Below, in pieces: positions 61,590-64,000 of a DNA stretch of 64,000 nucleotides. Numbering within the stretch: position 1 is the stretch's first letter; every line of letters begins with the position of its first letter. Position numbers and translations under genes: made by a program. This stretch comes from Adlercreutzia hattorii. GTDB lineage: Bacteria; Actinomycetota; Coriobacteriia; Coriobacteriales; Eggerthellaceae. The stretch spans positions 310,001 to 374,000 of the forward strand of contig NZ_AP022829.1 of assembly GCF_011405655.1 (NCBI RefSeq). Reading direction: 5' to 3'. The notes beneath the pieces were generated by a model. It did not search any database and was not told where the DNA came from. It saw only the letters and a program-made list of their open reading frames with translations.

Positions 61590-63262
61590 TCCACCACCAT
61601 GGATTCCACCAGATCGATGAGCTCGTGCTGGGAGTGGACGTCCAGCTTGCGGTAGATGTGACGCATGTGGGTGTTGGCCGTGCCCGCGGAAATGTAGAGA
61701 GCCTCCTGGATGGCGGCGGAATTGCGGCCCTTCGCCAAAAGGAGCAGCACCTCGGTTTTCTTGCGCGACAGCAAAAAGGTATCGGCCACGGCGGCGCACT
61801 TCCGTTTGAAGCGTCCGGCGCGCTGCTCGGGAGATTCTTGGACGGCGGGAGTGGCTGGCTCCGGAATATCGCCCGGTGCAGAAGAGACGGCTCCCGGCGT
61901 ATCAGATGGCATCGGCACCACGGCTTCTTCGACGGAAGGTTCGCTTGCGGCAACTTCCCCGCCCATCAGCTCTTCCAAGTCGGTCTGGTCGTCCAGCAGA
62001 GGGCAGAGGCGACCGCGTATGAGCGTGCTGCGCATCTCGGCGCCGTTGGGCAGCGTCGCAACGCCGAGGGTCAGCGCGATGAGCCCGACCAAAGCCAGCA
62101 TCATCGGTTCGGTCGACGCCGCTTCCAAAAGACCGCCTGGCTGCAGCATGAGAAAACCGGCGAGGGAGCCGGCGGACAGAAGGCCGTGACCGAAGCCGAA
62201 GGTGGTAAAGGCGCTCACACGGTAGCTCTGGGCGATGTCGGCGTACATGACCCACAGGCACGCTTCCAGCATGAAGTAGGAGCCGAACAGGGCGAAGCAG
62301 CGGAAGGTGCCGTCGGTGCCATAGGGGGTGCACAGCGTCACGAGCAGTACGGCGATGAGGGGCACGAGCACGCGGAAGGCGAAGTTGCGCGACTTGCGCA
62401 GCGTGAGCATGGCCATGATGAGGGCTGCGCAAGCGAACAGGCTCGCCGCGAACACCGAGAAGGAGAAGGCGCTTTCCGCACCGCCCGCGGCCAGAAGCAG
62501 GTCCAGCAAAGGCCCGGTGAGCGCGCAGCAGCGTAGGATGCCCAGAAGCACGCCGAAAACGACCGAGGGAACACCGAGGTGCCCTACGAAGGAGGCGGTG
62601 CGCACGGGCATGGTCATGAACGAGAACTCCAGCTTGTCCACCAGATCGGCGGAGCATTTGTTCAGGCAGAGCAACTCGAGGAATGGCAGAGCCAGACATA
62701 GAAGGGCGCCGGCCGGCACAAAAGCCGCGCTCACGACGAGGGTGAGGGCGAACGCCAGCGCGCTCACCACCATGGAAAGCGCCGCGCACAGCGCAATGGT
62801 GGGCAGGTCGCACACGCTGAAGGAGACACCGAAGCTCATGAGCAGCATGGCCGATCCCACGCCGCTCGCCACGCCGGCAAGCACGAAGAGCGCGGCAGCC
62901 AAGGGCCCTACCGAGACCATGTTCCCCGCCATGCATAGAAGCGTCGCGCAGGCCACCAAAAACGCCGCGATCGCACGGTTGCGGCGGATGTGCGCCGGCG
63001 TGTCGAAGAGTTGGCGGGCCTGTTTCAGAAACACGGCGTACAGCAGCAACGCCACGGCGTGGAAGACGCCGGAGGTGGCGGAAAGCAGCAGCTGCATTGA
63101 ATCCGCTTCGGGAAAGAGGATGTACTGCCCGTTGAACATGAAGAGATAGACCCAGGCCCAGTGCAGCCCGAATCCCACGATAAGCGCCGGCGATACTTTC
63201 CCGGGCGCCCCGGTCTCCTCCTCGCGGTATTCCACTTCAACTTTGATATACGGCAGCTTCAT
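61586..63262 (-). CDS. Membrane-anchored LuxR-family transcriptional regulator
   Basis: A 558-residue regulator with about 12 hydrophobic helices (residues 25-430), an acidic Pro/Ser linker and a C-terminal LuxR helix-turn-helix (LSRKKTEVLLLLAKGRNSAA, SAGTANTHMRHIYRKLDVHS). The ATG at 63262 follows AGGGGAACT; the frame extends upstream without support. It is divergent from a molybdopterin oxidoreductase gene and near the NapGH operon; both its own promoter and the operon promoter carry the same motif, so it may control them. Confidence 0.9.
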   Translation of the reverse strand: MKLPYIKVEVEYREEETGAPGKVSPALIVGFGLHWAWVYLFMFNGQYILFPEADSMQLLLSATSGVFHAVALLLYAVFLKQARQLFDTPAHIRRNRAIAAFLVACATLLCMAGNMVSVGPLAAALFVLAGVASGVGSAMLLMSFGVSFSVCDLPTIALCAALSMVVSALAFALTLVVSAAFVPAGALLCLALPFLELLCLNKCSADLVDKLEFSFMTMPVRTASFVGHLGVPSVVFGVLLGILRCCALTGPLLDLLLAAGGAESAFSFSVFAASLFACAALIMAMLTLRKSRNFAFRVLVPLIAVLLVTLCTPYGTDGTFRCFALFGSYFMLEACLWVMYADIAQSYRVSAFTTFGFGHGLLSAGSLAGFLMLQPGGLLEAASTEPMMLALVGLIALTLGVATLPNGAEMRSTLIRGRLCPLLDDQTDLEELMGGEVAASEPSVEEAVVPMPSDTPGAVSSAPGDIPEPATPAVQESPEQRAGRFKRKCAAVADTFLLSRKKTEVLLLLAKGRNSAAIQEALYISAGTANTHMRHIYRKLDVHSQHELIDLVESMVVD

Positions 63263-63470
63263 AGTTCCCCTGTTCCAGCGCATCATGCAACAAGGTGCCC
63301 GGTATGGCGGCCCCTTGCCTTTCGTCCATGCAGCTGCTCCCCCGTATGTCCGCAGCAGAATTATGTCCTGCGATGATAACACAGAGTCAGCAGCCGGCGC
63401 GAAAAATCGTGCGGATGCGGGCCGTTTAGAGAATCCGCAGATCAAAACGGCTCATATGATCCTCTCCCCT

Positions 63471-63506
63471 CAGAATAATAGTCCCAAATCATAAGCCTCC
63501 TATGAA
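63471..63506 (-). promoter_or_regulatory. Activator-type promoter of the LuxR gene
   Basis: Minus strand: TTCATAGG (63506-63499), 18 bases, TATTATTCTG (63480-63471), as at 60215-60249. The leader to the start codon would be about 205 bases. A TCATATGA palindrome lies at 63452-63459. The rest of the 441-base divergent region shows no gene. Confidence 0.55.
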
Positions 63507-63703
63507 GGGGGACGATGCGCGCCTCCGTAGAATGGCGGCCGTAAGGCACCGTCCTGTCAGCGTCCCGGGGAAACCGGCGAGGGCGCGGAGGTAGCGGGCG
63601 CAACGCACAGCGCCAGCCTTCCGCCGAGTCGGGGGACAAGCCGCTCCATTTCGGTGCAGGAGAGAAACGGCAAAGGAAAAGGAAAGAGAGAGGTGGGGAT
63701 TTT

Positions 63704-64000
63704 ATGGCACAGCTAACCATGTCGCGTCGCAACTTCATGAAGACGATGGCTATCACCGGTGCGGCTGCAGCAGTAAGTTCCTCGGCGGTCGCGCCCATGC
63801 GAGCTCTCGCCGAAGATGCCGACGCTACCGCTGGCGAGCTGAAGCACGTGCGCACGTGCTGCCGTGCTTGCGGCAAGGTGGAGTGCGGCGTCTGGGTGAC
63901 GGTGCAGGACGGCAAGGCCATCAAGGTCGAAGGCGACGAATCGGCACCCCAAAGCCGCGGCCATTGCTGCGCGAAGTCGCAGTCGTCCATGCATGCGGCC
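63704..64000 (+). CDS. Tat-exported molybdopterin oxidoreductase, catalytic subunit (partial)
   Basis: The first 99 residues are present; the gene runs off the window. A twin-arginine leader (MSRRNFMKTMAITGA, from residue 6) with cleavage expected near ALAEDA is followed by the N-terminal [4Fe-4S] motif of DMSO reductase-family enzymes: CCRACGKVECG at 52-62 and the last Cys in GHCCAK near 88. VTVQDGKAIKVEGDE is also typical. GAGAGGTGGGG precedes the ATG. The nearby TorD and NapGH proteins could serve it. The substrate is unknown. Confidence 0.9.
   Translation, partial: MAQLTMSRRNFMKTMAITGAAAAVSSSAVAPMRALAEDADATAGELKHVRTCCRACGKVECGVWVTVQDGKAIKVEGDESAPQSRGHCCAKSQSSMHAA

Overview
The window looks like the chromosome of a high-GC, anaerobic gut actinobacterium of the class Coriobacteriia, most likely family Eggerthellaceae. 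This is an inference from gene content. The marker types are Tat-exported flavin and molybdopterin reductases, membrane-anchored LuxR-type regulators divergent from redox genes, many 2[4Fe-4S] ferredoxins, a dnaK-grpE-dnaJ-hspR-clpB operon in the actinobacterial order, and HypC/D/E/F hydrogenase maturation proteins.

Layout. 0-4.3 kb: end of an unseen gene with a ferredoxin, a zinc-ribbon membrane protein, and an OmpR-type two-component system coupled to a membrane protein; an 11-bp-periodic operator array precedes the regulator. 4.3-14.5 kb: a visibly AT-richer cassette with two AraC regulators, a lipoprotein, an ECF importer (S, T and double ATPase) and two fused ABC transporter half-molecules of the YbtP/YbtQ-IrtA/IrtB type. 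14.5-15.2 kb: decayed gene fragments beside tRNA-Gly(CCC). 15.2-23.1 kb: metabolism (nitroreductase, aldehyde dehydrogenase, SDR, HAD phosphatase, VanZ-like protein, GalE, phosphohexomutase). 23.1-30.3 kb: nikR-hypE, ferredoxin, a large surface protein and an AlbA/AAA_4-type regulator. 30.3-37.8 kb: chaperone operon. 37.8-47.6 kb: LuxR regulator divergent from a flavoprotein reductase, a frameshifted dicarboxylate symporter, an M20 dipeptidase, a LytTR regulator and a phosphoglucose isomerase-like protein. 47.6-52.3 kb: hypF, hypC and hypD. 52.3-64 kb: GIY-YIG protein, palindromic repeat array, SF1 helicase-like protein, a NapH/NapG/TorD operon with three unrecognised proteins, a multi-cluster ferredoxin protein, a LuxR regulator and the start of a Tat-exported molybdopterin oxidoreductase.

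The most interesting discovery is a pair of about 264-bp direct repeats, one before hypF and one between hypC and hypD. Each encodes the same 27-residue hydrophobic peptide with a good ribosome binding site and a TTGAAN-17-TANACT promoter. Each also has a convergent antisense RNA with its own TTGNNN-17-TANNNT promoter and a terminator. This is the architecture of a type I toxin-antitoxin system. The antisense hairpins keep their stems but differ in their loops, as expected if the two systems have separated in specificity. The antitoxin promoters lie inside the leaders of hypF and hypD.

Other notable signals: a shared promoter architecture (TTCATAGG-N17/18-TATTATTCTG) upstream of both the second LuxR gene and the NapGH/TorD operon, suggesting a small regulon; a single-base frameshift in the symporter; and several families of palindromic intergenic repeats, one unit of which lies inside the NapH-like coding sequence. 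All motif and identity statements are by eye; no database search was run.
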